The translations under genes and the position numbers were made by a program. Of a DNA stretch of 57,871 nt, positions 42,008 to 50,091 are shown piece by piece; position 1 is the first letter of the stretch, and the number at the start of each line of letters is the position of its first letter. The stretch comes from Tissierellia bacterium (GTDB lineage Bacteria > Bacillota > Clostridia > Tissierellales > Tissierellaceae), in the NCBI GenBank assembly GCA_012735245.1, contig JAAYHU010000165.1, positions 1-57,871 on the forward strand. Direction: 5' to 3'. Below the pieces are notes generated by a model, which was not told the DNA's origin, did not search any database, and saw nothing but the letters and a program-made list of their open reading frames with translations.

Positions 42008-43345
42008 ATGAATGAAAAAAGATTAATGGAATTAATCGAGCAAAAAAAGTATGTAGAGATTAAAAAGGAATTATCCCAGATGAATGAGGTGGACGTGGCC
42101 GAATTACTTGACCCCTTAGATGAACATTTGACCTTATTGTTATTCAGGATGCTCCCCAAGGATTTGGCCGTTGAAGTCTTTTCATATTTCTCCACAGAAC
42201 AGCAAATGGGGATTATAAACTCCATTACAGACAAGGAATTGGAATATATAATGGATGAGCTTTTCTTCGACGATATGATAGATTTAATAGAGGAAATGCC
42301 AGCAAATATAGTGAAAAAAATCCTAAAATCTACCAAAGAAGAGGAACGAAAACTAATCAATCAATTTTTAAAGTATCCTGCAAATTCTGCAGGAAGCATA
42401 ATGACCATAGAATATGTAGATTTGAAGAAGGAAATGACTGTAGGGGAAGCCTTAGCCCATATTAAGGAAACAGGCCTAAATAAGGAAACGATCTATACCT
42501 GTTATGTAACAGACAACAAAAGGGTCTTGGAAGGCATTATCTCACTAAGAACCCTAGTAGTATCTAATGAAGATGAAATACTAGAGGATATAATGGAAAA
42601 GGATGTAATAAAGGTAAATACCCATGATGACCAAGAAAGCATAGCAGGAATTTTTATGAAATATGGTTTTTTAGCCCTGCCTGTTGTAGATAAGGAAAAT
42701 AGACTAACAGGTATTATTACTGTTGATGATATTATGGATGTTATTGAGCAGGAAGCCACCGAAGACTTTCAACTGATGGCAGCCATGTCTCCATCAGAGG
42801 AAGCCTATTTAGATACTGATGTATTTACCTTGGCCAAGCAAAGACTGCCTTGGCTTTTAATCCTGATGATATCAGCAACCTTTACTGGAAGAATAATGCT
42901 GAAATTTGAAAATGTCTTAGCTTCAGTAGTTATCCTAAGTACATTTATACCAATGCTAATGGATACAGGTGGAAACTCAGGCAACCAATCTTCTACTTTG
43001 ATAATAAGGGGTTTAGCAGTAGGAGAAATAACCGCTAAAGACTGGTTAAAGGTATTGTGGAAGGAAATTAGGATAAGCTCAATAGTAGGCATTGTACTTT
43101 CTGCTGTCAATTTCCTAAGACTTATTCTAATAGAAAGGGTAGAACTTATTATAGCCCTAACAGTGTCTACAACATTGTTGGTCACCGTAATTACTGCTAA
43201 AATGGTTGGAGGCACCCTACCACTGCTGGCAAAGAAACTAAGGCTAGATCCAGCCATAATGGCAGGACCCTTGATAACAACCATAGTAGACGCCATAAGC
43301 TTAATATTATATTTCTTAATAGCCCAAAAACTACTTGGAATATAA
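42008..43345 (+). CDS. mgtE: Magnesium transporter MgtE
   Basis: 445 residues. N-terminal superhelical domain (1-130), two CBS domains (about 135-260, with DDIMDVIEQEATEDF), the plug helix and five C-terminal membrane helices with the selectivity motif DTGGNSGNQSSTLIIRGLA. MgtE dimers are Mg2+ channels gated by Mg2+ bound to the cytosolic domains. Start ATG 42008 has AGGGGAGGGAG. Regulation by the upstream leader is proposed. Confidence 0.96.
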   Translation: MNEKRLMELIEQKKYVEIKKELSQMNEVDVAELLDPLDEHLTLLLFRMLPKDLAVEVFSYFSTEQQMGIINSITDKELEYIMDELFFDDMIDLIEEMPANIVKKILKSTKEEERKLINQFLKYPANSAGSIMTIEYVDLKKEMTVGEALAHIKETGLNKETIYTCYVTDNKRVLEGIISLRTLVVSNEDEILEDIMEKDVIKVNTHDDQESIAGIFMKYGFLALPVVDKENRLTGIITVDDIMDVIEQEATEDFQLMAAMSPSEEAYLDTDVFTLAKQRLPWLLILMISATFTGRIMLKFENVLASVVILSTFIPMLMDTGGNSGNQSSTLIIRGLAVGEITAKDWLKVLWKEIRISSIVGIVLSAVNFLRLILIERVELIIALTVSTTLLVTVITAKMVGGTLPLLAKKLRLDPAIMAGPLITTIVDAISLILYFLIAQKLLGI

Positions 43346-43347
43346 AA

Positions 43348-43377
43348 ATGAGTTAGGTTTTCCTAACTCATTTTTTT
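43348..43377 (+). terminator. Rho-independent terminator of mgtE
   Basis: Stem ATGAGTTAGG / CCTAACTCAT with seven T. Confidence 0.93.
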
Positions 43378-43384
43378 GAATATA

Positions 43385-43550
43385 GCCGAGCCCACTAGAA
43401 TATTATATAGCAATTGAGAATTGAAAGTTGACAATTACTTAGATTGAAATTTGTAGCTGCAAAGTTAAAGAATTAATTTTAAACAAGACTCGGCTTTAGA
43501 GAATTTGATAAGAAGTATCCACCAAAAATATTAGCAATTGTCAATTGATT
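43385..43550 (+). repeat. Intergenic repeat, copy 1 (family 3)
   Basis: Noncoding spacer between mgtE and spmA. The core 43475-43515 (AACAAGACTCGGCTTT, GAATTTGATAAGAAG) recurs between sleB and ypeB (55370-55408). CAATTGAGAATTG and CAATTGTCAATTG modules flank the core. GCCGAG at 43387 mirrors CTCGGC at 43489, suggesting an inverted-repeat element of about 110 bases. Confidence 0.6.
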
Positions 43551-43565
43551 AAACGGGGTGTTATT

Positions 43566-44198
43566 ATGATTAACATCATTTGGGCTGGATTAATCCTTAT
43601 AGGCTTTTTAGTAGGGGCCATAAATGGAAATATAGACCAGGTAACAACTGCTGCCATAGAAAATGCCAAAACTGCAGTGGAACTAGCCTTTGGCCTTATA
43701 GGAGTTATGGCCATGTGGCTAGGCATAATGAAAATTGCAGAGGACTCAGGCCTTATAAAAATCATATCTAAGGCCTTAAAGCCTGTTATGGTTCTCTTGT
43801 TTCCAGACGTACCACCAGACCATCCTGCCATGGGGGCCATGATAATGAATATTTCAGCCAATATCTTAGGCTTAGGCAACGCTGCCACACCCTTTGGCCT
43901 AAAGGCCATGGAGGAGCTGCAAAAACTCAACAGAAAAAAAGACACAGCAACAGATGCTATGGTTACCTTTTTAGCCATAAATACATCCTCTGTAACCCTG
44001 ATACCAGCTTCCACCATAGCCATATTATCGGCAGCAGGAGCCAAAAATCCAACAGAAATAATAGGGCCTACGATTATAGCCACAACTATGTCTACAGCTG
44101 CAGCCATTATGGCAGCAAAAACATTGCAGGGTTTACCAAGGTATAGGATAGAAAGGACCAGCAGCAATAAGGGAGGGATTAGGTGCTACTTAAAATAA
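43566..44198 (+). CDS. spmA: Spore maturation protein SpmA
   Basis: 210 residues, polytopic nucleoside-recognition (Gate) family protein; signature NISANILGLGNAATPFGLKAM and FLAINTSSVTLIPAS. With SpmB it is needed for full spore core dehydration. ATG 43566 is preferred (GGGGTG upstream); an upstream TTG at 43545 lies in the repeat. Overlaps spmB by 16 bases. Confidence 0.95.
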   Translation: MINIIWAGLILIGFLVGAINGNIDQVTTAAIENAKTAVELAFGLIGVMAMWLGIMKIAEDSGLIKIISKALKPVMVLLFPDVPPDHPAMGAMIMNISANILGLGNAATPFGLKAMEELQKLNRKKDTATDAMVTFLAINTSSVTLIPASTIAILSAAGAKNPTEIIGPTIIATTMSTAAAIMAAKTLQGLPRYRIERTSSNKGGIRCYLK

Positions 44199-44722
44199 TA
44201 GACATATTATCCAAATTTGCCATTCCCTTTATGATAGTGGCCATAATCTCCTTTGGGATGAAAAGGAAAATAAACGTATATATGTCCTTTACAGATGGGG
44301 CTAAGGAGGGATTCACAACAGCCCTTAGGATAATCCCTTCCTTTGTAGCCATGCTTGTGGCCATAGGAGTATTTAGGGAGTCTGGAGCCATGGACTTATT
44401 TATAAGTGCCTTTAGCCCAATTATAGAGATATTTAATATACCAAAGGAAATAGTGCCTATGATAATTATGAGGCCCCTATCAGGAAGTGGTGCCCAAGGC
44501 ATAATGTCTGAACTGGCTGCTAGCTTTGGACCAGAGTCCCTGGTAGCCCGTACCTCAGCAGTGATGATGGGGTCCAGTGAAACCACCTTATACGTATTAG
44601 CCATATACTTCGGTTCAATTTCTATAAAAAAACAAAGGCATGCCTTAGCGGCAGGCCTTATAGCAGACGCAGTAGGTTTTATCTCTGCAATCTATATTAG
44701 TAAACTGTTTTTTGGTACGTAA
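44183..44722 (+). CDS. spmB: Spore maturation protein SpmB
   Basis: 179 residues, the second Gate-family half: RIIPSFVAMLVAIGVFRESGAMD, MRPLSGSGAQGIM and MMGSSETTLYVLAIYFG. GTG start at 44183 with GGGAGGG, inside the end of spmA, so translation is coupled. Followed by a family 2 repeat fragment. Confidence 0.95.
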   Translation: MLLKIIDILSKFAIPFMIVAIISFGMKRKINVYMSFTDGAKEGFTTALRIIPSFVAMLVAIGVFRESGAMDLFISAFSPIIEIFNIPKEIVPMIIMRPLSGSGAQGIMSELAASFGPESLVARTSAVMMGSSETTLYVLAIYFGSISIKKQRHALAAGLIADAVGFISAIYISKLFFGT

Positions 44723-44732
44723 TGGAAAATTA

Positions 44733-44820
44733 TCTGATTTCCAAAACTGTTTTCAAATTTCCCTGGAAGGCATAGGAAATCTTTCAGAGGCACTGGTACA
44801 ATTTGCCATTTGTTTGTAAA
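44733..44820 (+). repeat. Partial copy of the palindromic repeat (family 2)
   Basis: Matches the right arm of the nurA-herA palindrome (25757-25843): CTGATTTCC, CTGGAAGGCAT, GAAATCTTTCAGAG, CACT, GTACAATTTG. Only one arm is present. A CAATTGTCCATTGATTAAAC module (44855-44874) closes the gap before the convergent chemoreceptor gene. Confidence 0.75.
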
Positions 44821-44869
44821 TATTTCATGACCCGGAAGTTTCACCCAATAATTGTCAATTGTCCATTGA

Positions 44870-46672
44870 TTAAACAATGTATTTTTCTAAGTCCTTACTA
44901 AACTCCTCACTTACCTTCTTAAACTCAAATATGCTTTCAGTCATCTTTCTAATTTCCTCAGTATAGGCCTGGACATTGGCAGAAACTTCTTCGGAAGAAG
45001 CAGAGTTTTCCTCTGCAATGGCTGCCAAAGCCTCTATGTTTTCAGAAATGGAGCTAATATTTTCAGATTCCTTAATTAGCTCATTATTGAGCTGGATAAT
45101 CAAATCAGCTACTTCACCAATGGAATTAACAGAATTCTGATTTTCCTTAGCTATGGAACTAAGCCTTACATTTTCTTCCTCTATTATAGAATACTGCTGA
45201 GAAATATCTGAAACAAAACTATCAATATCTCCAATAAAGGATTCAAGAATATTGTTTATAGTCTGGACTGCTTCCCTAGAGCCTTCTGCCAGCTTCCTAA
45301 TCTCCATGGCAACTACGGTAAAACCTCTGCCAAATTCACCAGCCCTAGAAGCTTCTATACTAGCATTTAAAGCCAGCAGATTAGTCTGTTCTGCAATCTT
45401 TTCAACGGTCTCTACAATATTCCTAACTTCTTGGGCACGGTTTTGCAGTTTCTCCCCTTTTGCCTGAACCTGAGAAAACTCCCTAAGCACCTTATTTAAA
45501 CTCTCTAAGGTAGCCTTTAAATCCTTAAAGCTATTATTTATCTTTTGAACAGCCAATTCAAGCTGGTCTTTACCTTCATCTTCCTTTTTAACTACTTCAT
45601 TAAGGGAATCGATAGAATCATTTAATTTCTCCGCAGCATGGCTAGTTTCTTCTGCCTGATTAACTGCCCCACTGGCAACTTGTTCAACTACATGGGAGAT
45701 TTCCTGAGATGTAAAGCTCATGTTTTCCGAAATCTCAAGAAACTTATTGGAAAATACATTTAACTCATCGGTAGTAGCCTTATAGCCTACAAAGTCAGTT
45801 TTTAGACTATCCTTCATCAAATTAATTTTTTGACTAATCTCCTCAAAGAAATCCTTAGTGACTATACTTTCCACTAGGGTCAAATCCTTATTTATGAGCT
45901 TGTCCAAAGTAGATTTAATTGATTTAATAGGCCTAAAAAGTCCCTTGCCAACTAACAAAGGTATAAGGATAGACAGGACTAAAACCAGTGGTATACTTAT
46001 ATTTGGAGGAAGAAACTTAATCCCCAAAGCAGAGGGAATACCTACTAAGACAAGGGAGGACAAAGCCAATTTCCCCTCCATAGTCTTTATAAATCCAAGG
46101 GAAAGCAAATTATTTAAGAAATACCTTTTCTCATAGTAGATCTCCTCAGAGAACCTAATGGCAATTTTTATAAAGTCGTCTTTCTTTTCTAGGGTTTCAA
46201 TTTCAATATCTTCATTATAATAACTAGCTGCCCCTTCCACCATTCCCATAAAGTATTCGAACATCCTCCTTGGGGAAGAATAGGTCATATGGGCAGTAAA
46301 TTTGTCCACAGGAGTAATTCCTAAGATAGGTGGTTTTGCCCCAGGAATCCTTTTCATAACTACAACATGAATATCATACATGGCCTGTAGGAAGGAGTAT
46401 AGATTCTTATATCTGAAAAAGGCAGGATAGACCCTAGAATAGGTTAAAATATTCTGAGTTCCCATACTTCGCCACAATTCATCAGGACTTTTTCCCTTTT
46501 TTTCAGCAATATATTCAATTATTCCCCTTGCCACCCTATCTTCAACATCTTCCGTGGGCTTAAATATCTTATTTGGACTAATATTAAAGTGTGCTAGGGC
46601 TTCATTGGTTATTTTATCGCCGTGTAAAACCCTACAAGTCTCTATCCATGCAGCAACAATAGTACCCTTCAC
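44870..46672 (-). CDS. H-NOX (heme) methyl-accepting chemotaxis protein
   Basis: 600 residues. Residues 1-185 are an H-NOX domain with proximal His102 (FLQAMYDIH), Pro115, the Y131-x-S133-x-R135 heme-propionate motif, and distal-pocket Trp9, Asn74 and Tyr140. Two membrane helices (about 205-250), a HAMP-like stretch and the MCP signalling domain ([20 protein letters not shown]) follow. The numbering and residues equal those of the O2-binding Caldanaerobacter (Thermoanaerobacter) tengcongensis H-NOX, so O2 binding is predicted. GTG 46672 is chosen over GTG 46681 since it gives MKGTIVAAW and a proper distance from AAGGAG. Confidence 0.94.
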   Translation of the reverse strand: MKGTIVAAWIETCRVLHGDKITNEALAHFNISPNKIFKPTEDVEDRVARGIIEYIAEKKGKSPDELWRSMGTQNILTYSRVYPAFFRYKNLYSFLQAMYDIHVVVMKRIPGAKPPILGITPVDKFTAHMTYSSPRRMFEYFMGMVEGAASYYNEDIEIETLEKKDDFIKIAIRFSEEIYYEKRYFLNNLLSLGFIKTMEGKLALSSLVLVGIPSALGIKFLPPNISIPLVLVLSILIPLLVGKGLFRPIKSIKSTLDKLINKDLTLVESIVTKDFFEEISQKINLMKDSLKTDFVGYKATTDELNVFSNKFLEISENMSFTSQEISHVVEQVASGAVNQAEETSHAAEKLNDSIDSLNEVVKKEDEGKDQLELAVQKINNSFKDLKATLESLNKVLREFSQVQAKGEKLQNRAQEVRNIVETVEKIAEQTNLLALNASIEASRAGEFGRGFTVVAMEIRKLAEGSREAVQTINNILESFIGDIDSFVSDISQQYSIIEEENVRLSSIAKENQNSVNSIGEVADLIIQLNNELIKESENISSISENIEALAAIAEENSASSEEVSANVQAYTEEIRKMTESIFEFKKVSEEFSKDLEKYIV

Positions 46673-46809
46673 AGTTTTCACTCCTTCTATTTGATAAATA
46701 TATTATACCACAGCTAGGAGAATTAAACCATTTTTTAGCATTATATCAAAAAAAGTCGATTATAAATATAGATAAAAAATAATAAATTAGGAAAAAATAC
46801 TTATTTTTA

Positions 46810-46839
46810 TTGACAAAATTAATTAATTTATAGTATAAT
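46810..46839 (+). promoter_or_regulatory. Upstream sigma-A promoter of veg
   Basis: TTGACA (46810-46815), 18-base spacer, TATAAT (46834-46839). Confidence 0.8.
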
Positions 46840-46850
46840 AACTTATTAAT

Positions 46851-46879
46851 TTGACATAAGGTTCAAAATATGGTATAAT
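46851..46879 (+). promoter_or_regulatory. Downstream sigma-A promoter of veg
   Basis: TTGACA (46851-46856), 17-base spacer, TATAAT (46874-46879): both hexamers are perfect consensus. Transcripts should start near 46886, which rules out translation from any start at or before 46890. Confidence 0.9.
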
Positions 46880-46940
46880 ATGACCATGAGTGTCCGAACA
46901 CTCCTTCTGCCCTCAAAGTATGGGGAGCAAACTATGGAAG

Positions 46941-47219
46941 GTGGGTTGCTTTATTGAAAAAAATATTTTAGTTAGAATTCGTAAGGACATCGAGAAGTGC
47001 ATCGGAAAGACTGTGATTTTAAAAGCAAATAAAGGAAGAAAGAAAACTGTCGTAAGAGAAGGAATATTAGAAGCAGCATACCCCAATCTATTTATAGTTA
47101 AAATAAACAATGAATACGATAGCCCCAGAAAAGTATCCTATACCTATTCAGACGTATTAACTGGCACAGTAGAGGTGACAGTTTGCTCACAATCAGAACC
47201 TGAAGAAAAAATATCTTAA
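46941..47219 (+). CDS. veg: Veg family protein
   Basis: About 88-92 residues. Family core RKDIEKCIGKTVILKANKGRRK-like, then EGILEAAYPNLFIVKI and SYTYSDVLTGTVEV. B. subtilis Veg affects biofilm genes and spore outgrowth. Start is uncertain: GTG 46941 is weakly placed, whereas ATT 46953 (before EKNILVRIRKD) lies 7 bases after GGAAGGTGGG; no ATG is available. Two strong promoters upstream mirror the Bacillus veg gene. Confidence 0.85.
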   Translation: MGCFIEKNILVRIRKDIEKCIGKTVILKANKGRKKTVVREGILEAAYPNLFIVKINNEYDSPRKVSYTYSDVLTGTVEVTVCSQSEPEEKIS

Positions 47220-47252
47220 ATAACTGTACATTTAAATGTACAGTTATTTTTT
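47219..47252 (+). terminator. Rho-independent terminator of veg
   Basis: 15-bp perfect stem AATAACTGTACATTT / AAATGTACAGTTATT with T run. Confidence 0.92.
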
Positions 47253-47362
47253 ATGGTCTTTTAAATAAATTATCCCCTTTAGCCATTTTTATTCATTATT
47301 TCAAATCAAAAGGCATATATATCTTCATAGGGTATATACAAGCAAATAATAGGGGGGATAAT

Positions 47363-48904
47363 ATGACCATAGAGTTGATAAAGGATAGGCTTAAAGTTGA
47401 AGAGCTTAGGGGCAAAAAAGAAACCCAAACCTTGGTGGAAACTGAATCCTATCTTAGTCCGTCAAAACCTAATATAGAAAAAATACTGTGGACTGATGCC
47501 CAAGTAGAGATTCTCTCAACTAAGGCAATTAGGGATAGGCTAGTTATTTCAGGAGTAGTCAAGTTTAAAACAGTATACAAGGTGGAAGGAGATGAAAACA
47601 TCTATACCATAGATGCCAATGAAGACTTTAAGGAAGAAATAGAAATACCAGGCATTACTGAAGATATGTCAGCTACAGTAAAAACAAATGTTGAATATGT
47701 GGAAGAAGAAATCCTAGATGAAAGAAAAATCTCAGTAAGGGCCCTATTAAATATACAGGGCAGGGTGGAAGAGATAAATACTCTAGAAATAATCAAGGGA
47801 ATAGAGGAAAAGGAAGACTTACAGACCTTAAAGGAAACAGTCAAATATAAGGAAGTCCTAGGCAGGGAAACATCCTATGCCATAGTAAAGGAAGTTTTTG
47901 AGCTAGGTGTAGATAAGCCTAGTATCGAAGAAATCCTAAAAGTGAATATACAGGCCTATGAAAATGAATCAACAGTGGTAGATGATAGGATAATAATATC
48001 TGGAACTGCAAATGCCAGGATTATCTATTATGGAGAAAATCAAATATCAACAGTAGAACAGGAAATACCCTTCAGCCATTTCCTAGACCTACCTGGGGCA
48101 GTTGAAGGAGCCCAGGCAGACTTAATACTTGAAGTAGTAGAAGGGGGATTTGAAGTACTGGAAAACGAAGATGGAGAGTATAAGGTCATAGATTTAGAAA
48201 TAAAGCTTAGGATATCAGGGGCAGCATACACTGAAAATGAAAAGTCCTTAATAGTAGATGCCTACTCTACTAGGGAGCATATAAAGATTGAGACTGAAGA
48301 AGTGAACCTAGTAGAAAATATAAGGTCCTTAAACCATAAGGAAACCGTATACAAGGACTTAACAGACTACAATATAAAGGAAATATATGACTTAACCGGA
48401 TACCCCCTTATTTTAGACACTAAAATAGTAGAAGAAGGGGTGAATATAGAAGGAATCCTATCAATTCAGGCCATATATCTAGATGAAGCTGGAGAAGTAA
48501 CTACCTTAAGGGAGGAAGTTCCATACAAGTTTTACCTGCCAGTAGATAATATAAATGCCAACTCCAATATAGAAGTAGACCTAGACTTAGAGTCCTTAAA
48601 GGCAAGTTTATATAAGGATGCCTACAGTATAGAAGGGGTACTTAAGCATAAAATCAACGTAAATAGAAATAGGTTTCTAAGGGTCATCAATGAAATAGAT
48701 GAAACAGGAGAACTGATAGACAAAAAGAATCGTCCAAGTATTACCATCTATATAGTTCAAAGAGACGATACCTTGTGGGATATAGCCAAGAGGTATAATA
48801 CTACCATAGATGAAATCTTAAGCGCCAATGAAAATATAAATCCAAATAATATAATGCCTGGTGAAAAGATAATAATAGAGAAAAAAGTAGATATAAACCT
48901 CTAA
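47363..48904 (+). CDS. sipL: SipL-like spore coat morphogenetic protein (DUF3794 + LysM)
   Basis: 513 residues. About three DUF3794/SPOCS repeats fill residues 1-440 (IPGITEDMSATVKTNVEY is one typical piece), ending in a LysM domain (about 460-508; YIVQRDDTLWDIAKRYNTTIDEIL). This is the layout of clostridial SipL, the functional counterpart of SpoVID, which tethers the coat through SpoIVA around the forespore. Start ATG 47363 with AGGGGGG. The order veg-sipL-ispE is seen in other Clostridia. Confidence 0.9.
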   Translation: MTIELIKDRLKVEELRGKKETQTLVETESYLSPSKPNIEKILWTDAQVEILSTKAIRDRLVISGVVKFKTVYKVEGDENIYTIDANEDFKEEIEIPGITEDMSATVKTNVEYVEEEILDERKISVRALLNIQGRVEEINTLEIIKGIEEKEDLQTLKETVKYKEVLGRETSYAIVKEVFELGVDKPSIEEILKVNIQAYENESTVVDDRIIISGTANARIIYYGENQISTVEQEIPFSHFLDLPGAVEGAQADLILEVVEGGFEVLENEDGEYKVIDLEIKLRISGAAYTENEKSLIVDAYSTREHIKIETEEVNLVENIRSLNHKETVYKDLTDYNIKEIYDLTGYPLILDTKIVEEGVNIEGILSIQAIYLDEAGEVTTLREEVPYKFYLPVDNINANSNIEVDLDLESLKASLYKDAYSIEGVLKHKINVNRNRFLRVINEIDETGELIDKKNRPSITIYIVQRDDTLWDIAKRYNTTIDEILSANENINPNNIMPGEKIIIEKKVDINL

Positions 48905-48954
48905 AAAACTTATGTTATAATAAAAAGGTAGACTTTTACAAAGGAGAAGCTCAA

Positions 48955-49809
48955 ATGAAAGAAATTACATTAAAATCCCATGGGAAAATAAACTTAGGAC
49001 TAGATGTTTTATATAAAAGAGATGATGGCTATCATGAGATAAATACCATAATGCAGCAAATAGATTTAAGCGATACCTTAACCATAAGGGAAAAAGAAAA
49101 AGGCATAGTTATTAAATCCCATAACAAGGATTTGCCCCTAGATTCATCAAATTTAATATATAAGGCCTGGGAAAAGATCCAGGAGAAAACAGGGGTAAAA
49201 AGAGGGATAGAAGTTACAGTAGACAAAAAAATACCCATAGCAGCAGGCCTGGCAGGAGGGAGCTCCAATGCAGCTACTGTCTTGAAGGGGTTAAATGAAC
49301 TTTGGGACTTAGGACTCAAGGAGGAAGAACTGCAGGAAATAGGAGTAGAAATAGGGGCCGATGTACCCTTTTGCATTACAGGAGGCACTGCCTTAGCCCA
49401 GGGAATAGGGGAGAAACTAACTAAATTAAAACCCTTTAAAGGCAAAAACCTTCTCTTGGTAAATCCCGGAATGCAGATTTCTACTGCTGAGGTCTACGCC
49501 AGCCTAAGACCCAATGGAAAGAAAAAAATGAATATGGAAAAAATAGTAGAATTTATAGAAAAAAATGACATATACTCCTTGGCAAAACACATAGTCAATG
49601 TAATGGAAGAAGTAGTCGTTAAGAAAAATCCCATAATATCAGAAATAAAAAAAGACTTAGTAGAATGTGGGGCCCTATGCTCCCTAATGAGCGGCAGTGG
49701 GCCAACGGTCTTCGGCTTATTTGACGACTTAGAAAGGCTCCTATTCTGTAAAAATAAGCTTGCAAACAAATATTCAGAGGGTAGGATTTACTTAGCAAAA
49801 ACAATTTAA
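48955..49809 (+). CDS. ispE: 4-diphosphocytidyl-2-C-methyl-D-erythritol kinase
   Basis: 284 residues. GHMP kinase with IPIAAGLAGGSSNAATVLKGL (phosphate loop), KINLGLDVLYKRDDGYHEI at the N-terminus and LMSGSGPTVFGLF near the C-terminus. Catalyses the ATP-dependent fourth step in the MEP isoprenoid pathway. AAAGGAG upstream. Confidence 0.97.
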   Translation: MKEITLKSHGKINLGLDVLYKRDDGYHEINTIMQQIDLSDTLTIREKEKGIVIKSHNKDLPLDSSNLIYKAWEKIQEKTGVKRGIEVTVDKKIPIAAGLAGGSSNAATVLKGLNELWDLGLKEEELQEIGVEIGADVPFCITGGTALAQGIGEKLTKLKPFKGKNLLLVNPGMQISTAEVYASLRPNGKKKMNMEKIVEFIEKNDIYSLAKHIVNVMEEVVVKKNPIISEIKKDLVECGALCSLMSGSGPTVFGLFDDLERLLFCKNKLANKYSEGRIYLAKTI

Positions 49810-49821
49810 TAGGAAACTTCT

Positions 49822-49851
49822 GTATATATTGCCCATCTTTTGTAAATTATA
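49822..49851 (+). promoter_or_regulatory. Possible sigma-G-like promoter of the germination operon
   Basis: GTATA (49822-49826), 18-base spacer, AATTATA (49845-49851), one mismatch from the forespore sigma-G -10 pattern CATnnTA. GerA-type operons are sigma-G controlled in Bacillus. Weak evidence in AT-rich DNA. Confidence 0.35.
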
Positions 49852-49872
49852 TAATTTACGGAGGTGGGTTTT

Positions 49873-50082
49873 TTGCTGTCTAAAATCTTAGATACAATAA
49901 AGTCTACAAGTGGTTATACTGGAGCCCTTGTCATAATAGGGGTTGCCATATTTACCTTGCTGTATGACGGGCCTAGGTATAGGAAAAAGGGCTATATAAA
50001 GGAAGTAAGGGCCATAAAGCTTATATCCTATTCTTATATAGTCATAGGAATAATAATGTATATTTTACTATTGATGAGGTAG
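49873..50082 (+). CDS. Small two-helix membrane protein (CLC_0170-like) before the ger operon
   Basis: 69 residues with two membrane helices (GALVIIGVAIFTLLY and SYIVIGIIMYILLLM) and a basic connecting loop (RYRKKGYIKEVRAIK). It looks like small proteins annotated CLC_0170 in Clostridia, though I rate the match moderate. TTG 49873 is chosen from GGAGGTG (49860-49866); GTG 49864 overlaps the site. It starts the operon with the three ger genes and may be a receptor subunit like GerD-type or Ger(X)D small proteins (inference). Confidence 0.7.
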   Translation: MLSKILDTIKSTSGYTGALVIIGVAIFTLLYDGPRYRKKGYIKEVRAIKLISYSYIVIGIIMYILLLMR

Positions 50083-50091
50083 GCGGTGGGT

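Noticed and set aside
43541-44167. 208-codon minus-strand frame opposite spmA
   Set aside because: Mirror of the real spmA gene with matched hydrophobic composition; spmA/spmB motifs and coupling are clear.
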